From Syngnathus acus (Eukaryota > Chordata > Actinopteri > Syngnathiformes > Syngnathidae): a stretch of 64,000 bases of DNA. The stretch is taken from positions 398,912 through 462,911 of the forward strand of contig NC_051102.1 in the NCBI RefSeq assembly GCF_901709675.1, given 5' to 3'. Positions 34,201 to 44,996 of this stretch are shown piece after piece. A model generated the notes under the pieces. It was not told where the DNA came from. It did no database searches and saw only the letters and a list, made by a program, of their open reading frames with translations. The position numbers were made by a program, and so were the translations under genes. How positions within the stretch are numbered: the first letter of the stretch is position 1; each line of letters begins with the position of its first letter.

Positions 34201-35070
34201 AATGATGATTTACGGGTGAGTGCTTGGATGTTGAGGAGATCCATTTTGATTGTGGCTGTGGGGCTGTGTTTAGGTAGGGGGCGAAGTAGAGAGAAATCCA
34301 CTCCACGTTTTCGGTGCCACATGCAGTGCAGTCCACTCTGTGTTGGAGTGAAATCCACTCCGTGTTGGTGTCCGTCCCGTACTGGAGAAATTAACGCTCC
34401 GTGTTTTCCCGGCAACCCGGTGTCCGTCTTGTGTCGGAGTCCGCTCCGTATAGGAGTGAAGTCCGCACCATGTTTTCCAGGCCACCTGGAGTACTGCAGC
34501 CCCGCATGGTTGCTACAATAAGATCCAAGTGCGCCAGGTATCTGATGACGTGTTGTACATGCGACGGGGTGTCGGGCGGAGGAGGAGCAGATGAATGGTA
34601 CAGTGTTATGGACGGGTTGGGAGAAAACAAAGTTACGACGGGTACTTCTGTGGATGTAACGTGGTCTGCGGAGAAGTCCGAGTTGTTTGATGGCTGAGAC
34701 ACACCCTGGAATGGTGTGATTACTCAGCTCCAGCAAGCGGGGGATGGAGTAAGTTAACATAGTGCCGGTTGGAGAACACTGAACTTGAGTGCTAGCCATT
34801 GGCTAGGCTAGTCAGGATGCCTTGGCGGGGGGTGGTGGGGTGGGCGCGCCGTAGTAGGCAGCCGGCTCTGTGGAGGTTCGCCGCGGTTCGCCGCGGTCCG
34901 CCGCGGTCCAGGCACACTGCACACTAAAACTAGAAGCTAAAAACTAAACTTTAATAATGGCTAAAAAAATAAATAAATAAAAACACTAAAACTAAACTAA
35001 TTCTGGTGGAGAAGCAGCGAATAATCAGCGCCAGCGTCCTCTCCCCAGATTACTTCCGCCTTGGTCCACA
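31264..35070 (-). mobile_element. near full-length L2 LINE on the minus strand
   Basis: In the minus direction it has a GC-rich 5' region with three tandem GTTCGCCGCG-type units (around 34880-34912), an endonuclease/RT frame (34799-31420, one frameshift), and a 3' end with CTTTGAGATTCCCC, TTATAAATATAATTTATC and an (ATT)n tail at 31266-31290. It interrupts the Copia frame: TYAVMTAVV lies on the left, and NRCYNNRTKQTPYYMLTG (beginning near 35075) on the right. The 5' boundary is approximate and I could not read a clear target duplication. Confidence 0.88.
31420..34799 (-). pseudogene. L2 endonuclease / reverse transcriptase, one frameshift
   Basis: The frame 34799-32310 holds about 185 residues of unusual N-terminal sequence with imperfect repeats (KHGADFTPIRSGLRHKTDT-like units). 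It continues with the endonuclease (MDLLNIQALTRKSSFI, CLTETWQPPD, ILGDVNIHVD, GVSDHKLIQ) and RT (NYRPISNLPFLSKVLEK, GFRSGHSTETALV, LLDLSAAFDTVHH). It breaks at about 32405 in a run of C and T within the stretch following YVSLGGK. The other frame then continues with [13 protein letters not shown] and on to 31420 ([26 protein letters not shown]). DLSAAFDTV and YADDTQLY are typical of the L2 clade. Apart from one indel it is intact. Confidence 0.88.
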
Positions 35071-36417
35071 CGCAGCCGTAACCGGTGTTACAACAACCGA
35101 ACCAAGCAGACCCCATACTATATGCTGACAGGAAAGAAGCCTGACCTATCCAAATTGAGAATATTTGGTACAGAATGCTATGCATACAAGCAAGACAAGA
35201 AAAAGCTAGATGCAAGGTGTGACAAGGGAGTATTTGTGGGGTTTGACAAGAACAGCCCAGTTTACCTTGTATACTACCCAGATACCGGAAAGGTACTCAA
35301 ACACAGGCTTGTGAAGTTCATTACAAAAAGTGTAGTTGAACAAGAAACACAGACAGACATGATAACGGATGAAACACACGGGAATGTGCATAAATGTCCA
35401 CCACTAAAAGAAGTGACAAGTCACAGCCATGGAGAGAGACTGCAGTCAGGTGGAGCAACTCCAGTGGTGACTCCAACACGTGAAAGTGACAAAGGGAACA
35501 AAACACTGACAGCAGATAGTCCTAATGTTAAGCGCTATCCTAGCAGGGAGAAGAATATCCCAAAATATTTACAAGACTATGTGTCTGATATTGACAGTGA
35601 CACTGACCAGATGTTGGTCATCATTGATTATTGCTACAAAATGGCATTAACCAATGTGTCACAAACATTCAACAAAGCCATTGAATCACCAAATTCAAAG
35701 ATGTGGTTGATTGCCATGAAGGAAGAGATGGATTCTCTTACAGAGAACACATACACACTGACCACACTGCCAGAGGGAAAGAAAGCAGTGGGGGGCAAGT
35801 GGGTGTATGCAATGAAAAGTAACAATGATGAGTCAGAACAATACAAAGCAAGATATGTGGCAAAGGGTTACAATCAAGTAGCTGGTATAGAATACAAGGA
35901 GACTTTCTCTCCAACCACAAATATGACATCAGCGCGCACTATGATGCAAATGGCAGCGCAACGTGACCTTGAACTCCACCAGATGGGTGTAATAACTGCT
36001 TACCTAAACGCTATGCCTCAAACAGCCTCAAACAGTCTGGCCTAAACTGGAACAACATGCTGTATGACTACCTTTGTGAAAATGGATTCAAACAGAATCC
36101 AGCTGACCACTGTATTTATATCAAAAGTACTGAGGGGGAGAAGGTTATAATAACCATTTGGGTTGATGACTTGCTCATTGCAGCCAAAAACACTGATTCT
36201 GTCAAGAATGTGAAAGAAATGCTAACAGCAAAATTCAAAATGAAAGAGCTTGGGAAACTTCATCACTTCCTTGGTATTGATTTCATTCAAAGTGAAGGGA
36301 AAGTCAAAATGAGCCAACAAAAGTATGTACTGAAGATTCTGGAAAGGTTTGGTATGGCTGACTGCAAGCCAAGGGCCACACCATGTGAGCAAAAGGTCAA
36401 TCTAGATCAGGGGTCAC
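35071..36417 (+). pseudogene. Ty1/Copia Pol relic, part 3 (integrase end and RT)
   Basis: The frame 35122-36045 gives the integrase C-terminal GKKPDLSKLRIFGTECYAY and GVFVGFDKNSPVYLVY. The RT start follows: WLIAMKEEMDSLTENTYTL, GGKWVYAMKSN, YKARYVAKGYNQV, and GIEYKETFSPT. After VITAYLNA about 40 residues are missing, and the frame resumes with NNMLYDYLCENGFKQNPADH and ITIWVDDLLIAA (catalytic VDD). The relic ends at an 8-bp ATCTAGAT followed by a hAT-like end. RNase H and the LTR are gone. Ty1/Copia copies are usually scarce in fish compared with LINEs and Gypsy. Confidence 0.88.
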
Positions 36418-36533
36418 CAACACGGTGCCCGCGGGCACCAGGTCGCCCGTGAGGACCGCATGAGTCGCCCGCAGGACTGTTCTAAAATTAGCTCAAATAG
36501 CGGCACTTGTCAGTGAGCTGCATCTATTTATTT
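36418..36533 (+). mobile_element. hAT-like element, 5' end only
   Basis: It starts CAGGGGTCACCAACACGG right after the Copia relic and contains the GCCCGCGGGCACCAGGTCG hairpin, a form common in fish hAT elements. The right end is missing; the sequence changes at about 36534 to the next element. Confidence 0.6.
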
Positions 36534-36535
36534 TA

Positions 36536-36700
36536 CAGTCAAACCTCGGTTTTCGAACGTCTTGGTTCTCGAACAAATCGGAATTCGAACAAAAAATTCG
36601 AGATTTTTTTGCTTCGGTTGTCGAACAAAATTCGGAGGTCGAACCTCGCGAGATGAGCCGGGAGAACCCGAGAAAACCCACCCGCACGGCCCGGATGTTA
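36536..36700 (+). mobile_element. pogo/Tigger-like TIR fragment
   Basis: It begins CAGTCAAACCTCGGTTTTCG and carries tandem 'tcgaac' variants (TTCTCGAAC, ATTCGAAC, GTCGAAC), like the ends of Tigger/pogo elements. No matching right end was found, so the right limit is arbitrary. Assignment rests on end similarity only. Confidence 0.45.
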
Positions 36701-37316
36701 ACATTATAGAAATTGTTGTGCTATCATAGTGGTGTTATGTCCCCCCTGCTGTTTGTTTTGGGAATCACAGGGTCCCAGCCGATTTTCTATGTGGGCGTGT
36801 TCTGAATAAAGCTCCATCTCTTCCCGGGGCAAGTACAAAATTATTGAAATTAAAGGGAAAATGACTTTATAATAAGAACAATTGAATTAGTTTTTCCCCT
36901 TTTCATGATGGCAGGGGAGACGTAGCCTCCCTTGCCTCCTCTGACCGCACGTCCCTGCTGTGTGCCCCTTTGGAGTACTCCACTCCTCGGCACTGCAAAG
37001 GGTGGCGACAGAGGCCCAAGGGACAAACGCCTGGTTGTAACACAAACGCAAATTTAGGATCGAAAGATAATTTAATCTGGCAGGGAGATGCTGGGAGAAT
37101 GACTCATAAAGCAAAATGAAGGATGGGCTATTGCACGTTCTTATTCACTCATGGAATATGAGCACCTCCCAGTGTATGAAAGTGGGAGTACAATCATTTT
37201 TCTCATGTCAGTCAAATGGTGAAGCAAATATGTAATTTTTGACAGAAACAATAAGTCAAGCAAACACAAGCACTTCATCACTGAACTTCTGGAGTGAGTT
37301 TGCTGCACTGAAAGTA
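36701..37316. other. no gene seen
   Basis: Mixed sequence with a possible old hAT piece (36895-37020, 'ggcaggggagacgtagcctc'). No open frame has a recognisable domain. Confidence 0.4.
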
Positions 37317-37533
37317 AAGGGGCCGAATAATATTGCACGCCCCACTTTTCAGTTTTTTATTTGTTAAAAAAGTTTAAATTATCCAATAAATTTTGTTCCA
37401 CTTCACGATTGTGTCCCACTTGCTGTTGATTCTTGACAAAAAATTTAACTTTTATATCTTTATGTTTGAAGCCTGAAATGTGGCAAAATGTTGAAAGGTT
37501 CAAGGGGGCCGAATACTTTCGCAAGGCACTGTA
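37317..37533 (+). mobile_element. Tc1-like element, 3' end relic
   Basis: The segment ends GGGGGCCGAATACTTTCGC and AAGGCACTGTA next to TA, the terminal inverted repeat of a fish Tc1/mariner family. An internal related GGGGCCGAATAATATTGCAC occurs at about 37320. The transposase and the other end are missing. Confidence 0.75.
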
Positions 37534-38530
37534 TATATTCTAAAAAGGGTAGTAAGGTCAAAAATTGTCTTTAAAATAAGGTGCTCAAGTCTAAGCAGAA
37601 ACTCACATGGGATTTGTTTTAGTTGTTTTTCTGTTTTGTTTTTATTTTGTTTTACTTAAGACTTTGTTTCAGCCGCAGTTGTTTTTAATGTGCACGATCT
37701 AGAGAAAATCGAGTAGAGTTGATTGTCGAAGGTATGAATCACACTGCAGCAAGAGGACATTCTGTATTGCGAAGTTACATCTCATAATGGCTTTCCTACA
37801 CACCGTTTGTGAAATGACACCACCAAGAATAAAAGGTTTTTCTATCACTTTTTATTCTTTCATCACTGTACGCTGAAAAAAAACTTTGGTATTTAAAACT
37901 TAATCAAGTCATCTTTCTTGCATTCTCTTTCAATCTGAATCAAGTGTTTTATTTCAATCCAAGTGACTTAAAAATTTCACCAGTGTTTTTTTCTTTTTTG
38001 TACAATTTTGGAAGTGAAGGTCACTGTCTTTATATACTTGCTTCTTCAGACAAGATGTTTCTCTCCACTTTCAATCCCCTTTATTCGACATGCTCTCTTC
38101 GCGCTCTCTTCCAGGCTGACACTTACTTTTATTATCTTTTGTATGTGGAGCCAGAGCCTCTCCTGTCTCATTCTTCGTTCGATTACTTTTACCCCTGAAA
38201 GACCACAGCGGTGCAGCAGTGTGGAAAAAGAGGTCATAGATTGCTTTGACCTTGAAAACCTCCGGCCACAGCAACGAAACACCATTATTTCCAACTATGA
38301 ACGATAAAAGACATATTTTATTTTTCCACAATTTCCAACAGTTCTGTGATATGTATTTATCAAATTCACGCAAGGATCAAGAATATTACTTATATTGCCT
38401 TTTTTTTTTTTTTAAAGAATTAGCATTAGCCAAAGTTTTGTTTACTCCGGTCACATGACCATATTTAAGTGGTTGGTTGGTTGGTTGTGATTGTTAAATC
38501 CATCTGAGACCATCTTCAACTGTGACTGTG
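37534..38530. other. no gene seen
   Basis: AT-rich sequence with a poly-T tract at about 38400-38415. Short open frames only; nothing recognised. Confidence 0.5.
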
Positions 38531-38532
38531 CA

Positions 38533-38766
<234 letters not shown>

Positions 38767-39169
38767 GTATACGTATATACTACAATCTGAGGATTTTAGG
38801 CAGTCATGACACACTGAGTCACCAAGAGCACATCATTCTACATTCTGACCGACAGCATTACCGATATTTTAACTTTTGTCCCATGCCTTCAAGTTGGGTT
38901 CATTTCCTTGAGGATTACAATCTGCAGGTGTGTTTTCATTTTCTTCTGCTTTAAATCAAGTTGATCACTATCAATGTTGCATGTGTAAATAAATGGGCAC
39001 CCGTGCAAAACGTCATCATGAATTGTTTGATTAGCTGTTGAGATTTTTATTTCTGTTCTAGGAAGGGATGTATATTATTGACGATGATATAATTGACGAT
39101 TTAAAATAGACTCGTGAATGCACAGTGAAACATTTGGCCTTGAAATAATGAAATGTGTTCAAATTTGTT

Positions 39170-39235
39170 TGTTTTATTTAGGATCCCCATTAGCTCTGGC
39201 AATGCCAGTGCGACTCTTCCTGGGGTCCTATGAAT
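39170..39235 (-). mobile_element. short LINE 3' end relic (aatggggatcctaaataaa)
   Basis: The minus strand reads TAGGACCCCAGGAAGAGTCG and AGCTAATGGGGATCCTAAAT followed by AAA, a 3' end form I recall as common in fish genomes. No coding part; family uncertain. Confidence 0.4.
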
Positions 39236-39656
39236 GAATGTGTATATTGTTAATCACATTAAAGTGTAGTTTAATGAGAGGGCAACGATGTTTGAATGTG
39301 TTAATGACACTAACAAATGTTTACATTTGGATTCCACAATTCAGTATCAGTTGCCATGGATGAGTTGCTAGGTGTCCAAATTTTTAATTATAGCCCACTT
39401 TGCAGTGAGAGGTCTTTGGTTTCCTACAATGATCTAATCCTCTTAAGAACATGCCATCTTTTCATTTAAGACTAATTCTCTGTAGGGACTACAGATTATG
39501 TACACATACGCATTATGTACATATAACCCATGTATGATTTAGAGCTGACGGATATTTTTCACCTACTCATTGTCATGCTTGTATTGTTTCCAGGTTCAAA
39601 TTAAACGTTTAAACAACTTTAATGATCTCACAATATGAAGTCACGTCAACAGTGTC

Positions 39657-39686
39657 AAGATAGATAGATAGATAGATAGATAGATA
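39657..39686. repeat. (GATA)n microsatellite
   Basis: About seven GATA units, followed by an (AATA)n-rich stretch to about 39720. It lies about 110 bp upstream of the receptor start codon. Confidence 0.9.
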
Positions 39687-39796
39687 CATCAATAATAAAT
39701 AAATAATAATAAATAATATTTTTCTTTAGCGACTCATTTGAGAAACCGTCTCCTCTTCATACTCTTTGTTGGAATACAAGGACCAACCTGAGCACA

Positions 39797-41334
39797 ATGG
39801 CAGAATCAATCTGCACCCATGCAAGTGTGTCCACAGCTAACGTCTCCACCGATGTCGGCTGCCCCACCGCTGCTCTGTTGTGTGGTATAAACATCTCCTG
39901 GTTCCCGGAGAACACCACAAAGCAGGACATGGATGAAATGTGCGTGAGCGAAGAAGAATACATGTCATTGCAACTGGGGTCACCGAGGTCCCCGGTGTTC
40001 CTTCCCGTCTGCATCGCCTACCTGACCATCTTCATGGTGGGCGTCCTGGGCAATGCCCTCACCTGTGCGGTCATTTTGCGCTACAAAGTGATGCAGACGC
40101 CAACCAACTATTACCTTCTGAGCCTGGCCGTGTCCGACCTCCTGGTTCTGCTTCTGGGCATGACGCTGGAACTCTACGAGATGTGGCAGAACTATCCGTT
40201 TCTATTCGGGGAGGGCGGCTGCTACTTTCGAACCTTCCTGTTTGAGATCGTCTGCTTCGCCTCCATCCTCAATGTCACGGCCGTGAGCGTGGAGCGCTAC
40301 TTTGCCGTGGTGCACCCCCTCAAGGTCAAACACATGACCACGTCAGCTCACGTCAAGAAGGTGGTCTTCACGCTTTGGTTGCTCTCCATGCTCTGCTCCG
40401 TGCCCAACACCAGCCTGCACGGGATTGTGATGCTACCTCCAAGGTTTGGACGAGACTTCCCCCGTTCTGCTATCTGCCGTACGTACATACTGTTTTTCTG
40501 TTTAAACATCAGCAAGTTGGGCAAAAATGATTGACTCCATTACTCATTGCTACATTTCACTCCTCAGAGTTGGTCAAGCCCAAATGGATGTACAAGCTGA
40601 TCATCTTGATTTCCACGCTGGTCTTCTTCATGCTCCCCATGCTGATCATCAGCATCCTCTACCTTCTCATTGGATTGCAGCTGCACAGGGAGAGGATGTT
40701 GACCATGGTGGAGGACAGGTGCAGCTTTGGACCAGAAAGCCTCAGCAGATCCCACAAGCAGAAAATTAACAAACGCAATCTTCAAGTCACCGAAATGTTG
40801 TGTAAGTGGCCACATCCTGAAACTATTTTTGCCTTTAACCAGGAAGCAGACATTTAACGCCTTTCAATTTTAAATATTTAGTACAAAAACAATTGATGGC
40901 CCCAATCTGAGAACCCCTACTTTATGTTTCCAGGTGTGCTGGTGATAGTTTTCGGTCTGTGCTGGGCTCCCTTCCACGTGGACCGTCTTATGTGGAGTCT
41001 CATGGACACGTCGGTGGAGCAGCATCTCCAGATCTTCGAGCACATCCACGTCGTCTCGGGAGTTTTCTTCTACCTGAGTGCCGCCATCAACCCCATCCTC
41101 TACAACCTTATGTCCACACGCTTCAGAGAAATGTTCCGCCATATCTCATGCAATGCTGACGCCTGGTCGGTACGTTCCAGCAAAGAGATGACCCTGCGCA
41201 GTCAGCCTTCGGCGGCGTGTGACGTGCGGCCGCCACCCAGACCCAGTTCCGACGGCGCGGATGCTGCGGCTGCCATCAGTTCCGGCGGCGCGGATCCAGC
41301 GGCCGTCACCCAGTCGGCCTTCAGCGGCGCATGA
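39797..41334 (+). CDS. nmur1: neuromedin-U receptor 1-like GPCR, three coding exons
   Basis: Class A GPCR for neuromedin U/S-type peptides, expected in the plasma membrane and coupled to Gq in known relatives. Coding exons are 39797-40478, 40568-40801 and 40934-41334: GT donors GTACGT and GTAAGT, AG acceptors, both introns phase 1, 438 residues. The ATG has a good context (ACAATGG). A possible splice acceptor (TTTCTTTAG, to 39729) suggests a 5'-UTR exon upstream. N-glycosylation sites are at 15, 32 and 39. Seen motifs: GN in TM1 (85-86), LAVSDLL in TM2, Cys142 and Cys227 for the disulfide, ERY at 166-168, SVPNTSLHG, CWAPFHVDR in TM6, NPILY at 358-362, and Cys378 as a possible palmitoylation site. 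GCYFRTFLFE, RERMLTM and LMWSLM favour NMUR1 over NMUR2; a/b paralogue not resolved. Residues from about 395 are encoded by a minisatellite. Confidence 0.93.
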
Positions 41335-41655
41335 CGCACGGCCGCCCCCCAACCCAGTCCCGACGGCGCGGATGCTGCGGCCGCCACCAGTTCCGGCGGC
41401 GTGGATCCAGCGGCCGTCACCCAGTTGGCCTTCGGCGGCGTGTGACGTGCGGCCGCCACCCTGACCCAGTTCTGACGGCGCGGATGCGGCGGCTGCCACC
41501 AGTTCCGGCGGCGTGGATCCAGCGGCCGTCACCCAGTCGGCTTTCAGCGGCGCAAGAAACACAGCCGCCCCCCACACCCTGTTCCGACGGCGCGGATGCT
41601 GCGGCCGTCACCCAGTCGGCCTTTGGCAGCGTGTGACGTGCAGCCGCCACCCGAT
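41199..41655. repeat. GC-rich ~111-bp minisatellite overlapping the 3' end of nmur1
   Basis: Units start with CAGTCGGCCTTC-type sequence: 41199-41310 (112 bp), 41311-41421 (111), 41422-41533 (112), 41534-41612 (79, internal deletion) and 41613-41655 (partial). Each has GCGGCCGCC, GACGGCGCGGATG and GGATCCAGCGGCCGTCACC. Unit 1 and the start of unit 2 are read as coding; because 112 is not a multiple of three, unit 2 is read in another frame and supplies the TGA stop at 41332-41334. Confidence 0.93.
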
Positions 41656-41835
41656 TGCCTCCCGCTCCTTTTTGGACAGTTTTGATTTTTTTCTTTTTTG
41701 GGACGTCGGGAGCCGTCCCTTGCGGGGGGGGGGTGTACAATCATGATCAGTCTCCGTTCGTTTACTTATTTTAAGGTTGCCATGGTTTCTGTTCGCGTCG
41801 CCCATCCCCTCCTGTGTCTGCTCACAATCTATGTA

Positions 41836-42725
41836 CCGTTTTTTTCCATGTATAATGCGCAAAATTTAATTAATTTATTGTCCTAAAATCCGGGGTGCGC
41901 ATTATACATGGGTACAATTCTTTTTAAAAATTCTTTTTTTTTAAATTTTTTTGTTTGTTTGTTTTGTTTTTTTTTGAAGAAAATCATGGTACAACAATTT
42001 TTGAAGAAAATCTTGTCACGGATGGAGTGTGGAAAGGAAGAGGGCGACCAAGTGCAGCTTGAACCAGGGTTCATTGGAGGAACTCAAAACACAGACTTGG
42101 TAAACTAACATAACTCTCTAACAAAACCAACAACAGGACTGACCGACAAAGACGTGGAACAAAAAGACAGGGGGACATTACCAAAGACAGGAACAGAAAC
42201 CTGTGTTATTGTCAAATATTGTTTGTTTTTTAATCTCCATCGCGGACTGGACGTCATACGGAGGCAGTATCACTGCGCATGCGCACTATGGATCCGATGC
42301 GAATAGTCCTCTTCTCTTCTTGACTGACAATGAATGTGATAGTTTAATACATACAATCAGCAAATAACAAAATACGTATTACAGGTAATATTTTATTTCA
42401 CAACACTTTGCCTTGTTCCTTTCGTCTCTGCTGTTCACTTCAAACACGCTCCATACGAACGCAATGCTCTCGTATCAGACGCTTGCTCGATCACCTGCTC
42501 GTTTGCTGTCACAATGTACCCTACACAAATCCGAAACATTTGTTGCGGCTCCGAGTCACGACGAGGGGCAAGTTTTGGTTTCCAAGGGTGTTTTTATTCC
42601 TCTTCAACTTCTCTCCCATACAGAGCCGCCTTTTTCACATGTCCGCACGTCACTTTCCTCTCTTTTCATTTTAACCTAACTGATCGCGGTGGTGCCTTTA
42701 GGGCAGTCGGAGAAAATTTCCGTCA
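41836..42725. mobile_element. TA-target TIR element, copy 3, left part only
   Basis: The left end is CCGTTTTTTTCCATGTATAA with TA at 41834-41835. It is collinear with 50729 onward until GGTGCCTTTAGGGCAGTCGG, after which the right third (SINE and right TIR) is replaced by the GAGTCCG element. Open frames inside (such as 42408-42674) are shared by all copies but match no protein I know. Confidence 0.85.
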
Positions 42726-43020
42726 AGGGCTGTGGACTCGGTCGGATTTTTGCACCGAGTCCGAGTCCGGCCTCTTGACCATGAGTCCGAGTCCGGCTGT
42801 CCATTTTTTCTGTTAATTCATGTGACTGGTTAGTCTTTATTCAAGGCTAATTTAGATCAAAATCTAAATAATTACAACAGTTTTGTGATGGCTTTGTCTT
42901 TATTAAACATATAAACGAATACAATAAACAGATACTTTCAAGTTTTAATCATTAATTACACCATTATAGCTCAGACATTTATCTAAACACAAATAATTAG
43001 TGACGACCCCTTATTTGGAA

Positions 43021-43887
43021 AGCGAAAAACCCATGTCGTACGGCGTCAGCACTATGTTGTTTTCAATAAAAACATGAAGAACTCGCGTTTGCGTCAGTCA
43101 ATTTTAATTTTTATAAAGGATTATTCTCATTTGATGTCTTTAAATTCATCCGCGTTCTGCCATTGAAGCGGGGTGCATTCAAAGACCAGTCGTACAGACG
43201 GAACACTCATTCACTTCACCAAAACGCAACAATATAATTACGTGAGCTCTTTGCATAAACCTCGATGCAAAGAAACTCCTCTTTTTGGGTACAGGCTACA
43301 AGGAGTATATATTACAAAGGAGACTTTATACTTAATTGTGATCATCATTCATCCATCCATCCATTTTATTTTATTACTCAGGTATTTTCAAAGCAAATTA
43401 ATATTGTTGCATTTATTAATTTGCTTTAACATGACAGCGCAATATAATTAAAAGCTGACACGATAGCAATGTCAAACGTGTTCATTTAAGAAAAAGCCAC
43501 ACACGTTTTGTGATCAAATCTTTCATAACGAGAATGATTTGAGTGAATTGATTTTACAATTTTTATCCCCCCTCCCCACCATCTGTCACTTTGCTTGGGA
43601 CAAAAGGAGCCTTCAGAACTGAAATTTCTTCTCAATTATTCATTCAAATCAATTCACTCAAATCATTCTCGTTATGAAAGATTTGATCACAAAACGTTTC
43701 CGTCTGTACGACTGGTCTTTGAATGCACCCCGCTTCAATGGCAGAACGCGGATTAATTTAAAGACATCAAATGAGAATAATCCTTTATAAAAATTAAAAT
43801 TGACTGACGCAAACGTGAGTTCATGTTTTTATTGAAAACAACATAGTGTTGACGCCGTACGCCGCCGTACGACATCGGGTTTTCGCT
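43021..43887. repeat. nested foldback: two inverted-repeat pairs
   Basis: The outer arms, 43021-43202 and 43699-43887, are inverted copies of about 180 bp (for example GAAGCGGGGTGCATTCAAAG versus CTTTGAATGCACCCCGCTTC). The inner arms are 43504-43553 and 43647-43696. On the right, inner and outer arms are contiguous; on the left, 301 bp (43203-43503) separate them, so an insertion on the left or a deletion on the right is implied. Duplicated at 47459-48325. Confidence 0.88.
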
Positions 43888-43922
43888 ATAATTCGGTATA
43901 ATCTTAATCTTTAATAATTCGA

Positions 43923-44210
43923 CCAGCTCAGTGGCCTAGTGGTAGTGTCCACCCTGAGACTGGAAGGTTGTGGGTTCAAACCCCGGCCGGGTCATACCAA
44001 AGACTATAAAAATGGGACCCATTGCCTCCTCAGCATTAAGGGGTTGGAATTGGGGGGTTAGATCACCAACTGATTCCCGAGCGCGGCACCGCTGCTGCTC
44101 ACTGCTCCCCTCTCCCCCAGGGGATGGATTAAAATCACACGGGGATGGGTTAAATGCAGAGGACAAATTTCACCACACCCAGGTGTGTGTGTGACGATCA
44201 TTGGGACTTT
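43923..44210 (+). mobile_element. complete tRNA-derived SINE, 288 bp, with 17-bp target duplication
   Basis: The tRNA-like head has box A (TGGCCTAGTGG) and box B (GGTTCAAACCC), the RNA polymerase III promoter. The body continues CCGGGTCATACCAAAG, GGGATGGGTTAAATGCAG and GATCATTGGGACTTT. A perfect 17-bp duplication AATCTTTAATAATTCGA flanks it (43906-43922, 44211-44227). It is the only copy family in this window with the head intact. Confidence 0.93.
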
Positions 44211-44996
44211 AATCTTTAATAATTCGAGGTAGTCCACCCTCACCCAAAGTTAAGGTTTCATGGGAATATTATTGTCATAATTGTCTGGACCATATATGAT
44301 AATTGTTTAATGGTAGTTATTGATAGATCTTGAAGATGTCAAGTTATAGGTGCATAAGACTATGTTGTTCATGCATATAGCACGTTCATTGTAAGAGGGG
44401 AAGAGATGTTGTGTATTTTGGGCTAACTCAAATTCCGTAGTAGAAAAACCCCGGAAGTGGGATGGGCATTCTGTGTTGTTCTGGTACGCCCTGTGAACGC
44501 ACTGTGAGTAAGGAATAAAGCAGTTATCATTCACGTCGTTGTCCGACCTATTCTTGCTATCTAAGAACCTGGAAAATAGTAAGGATATAATTTGCGAGTT
44601 TGGTGGAGTTTTTACTGCTTCCTCCAACTCCTACCGCGCTGACTGTAACCTGACACTCTCTGGCTGCGTCTTGCCTCTTTTTTTTATTGTCGGACTCGGT
44701 GGACTCGGTCAAAATCAGCACCGAGTCAGAGTCCGAGTCCGGCAAAAATGACCGAGTCCGTCCGAGTCCCCGAGTCCGAACCGAGTCCACAGCCCTGCAC
44801 TGCAGGCCTTTGCTGCAGTAAAAGGGACTTGAGTATTAAAAGAATATTACAAACTTATTTTTAACCGAAAGTAATACCACTACTAGAAACTCCAGTACTC
44901 TTAGAAATCCTGCTTGAGCTGTTCCAGCAATGGCAGTAATCTGTTAAATGATATTATGATTAAATTCTTCTCGCCATACTTATGTATGAGCATTTT

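Larger units (their letters stand above)
42726..44796. mobile_element. TIR element with GAGTCCG subterminal repeats, 2.07 kb
   Basis: The ends are AGGGCTGTGGACTCGG and CCGAGTCCACAGCCCT, perfect inverted repeats. Many GAGTCCG or CGGACTC units lie just inside each end. No target duplication is visible, and the right end of the interrupted host element is missing, so the ends may have been rearranged. The interior has a nested foldback (43021-43887), a complete SINE (43923-44210) and an LTR-like stretch with AATAAAG near 44513. No transposase was found. A second copy is at 47164-49234 as part of the tandem duplication. Confidence 0.75.

Noticed and set aside
41202-41740. Several Ala/Gly/Pro-rich open frames on both strands
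   Set aside because: All are reading-frame shadows of the GC-rich minisatellite; only the frame continuing from the receptor is supported.
42408-42679. 88-codon frames repeated at 29236, 42408, 46846 and 51283
   Set aside because: They are conserved only because the TA-target element is repeated; two overlapping frames are equally open and neither resembles a protein.
44228-44640. Solo LTR within the GAGTCCG element
   Set aside because: There is an AATAAAG and LTR-like layout, but no TG...CA boundaries or target duplication could be fixed.
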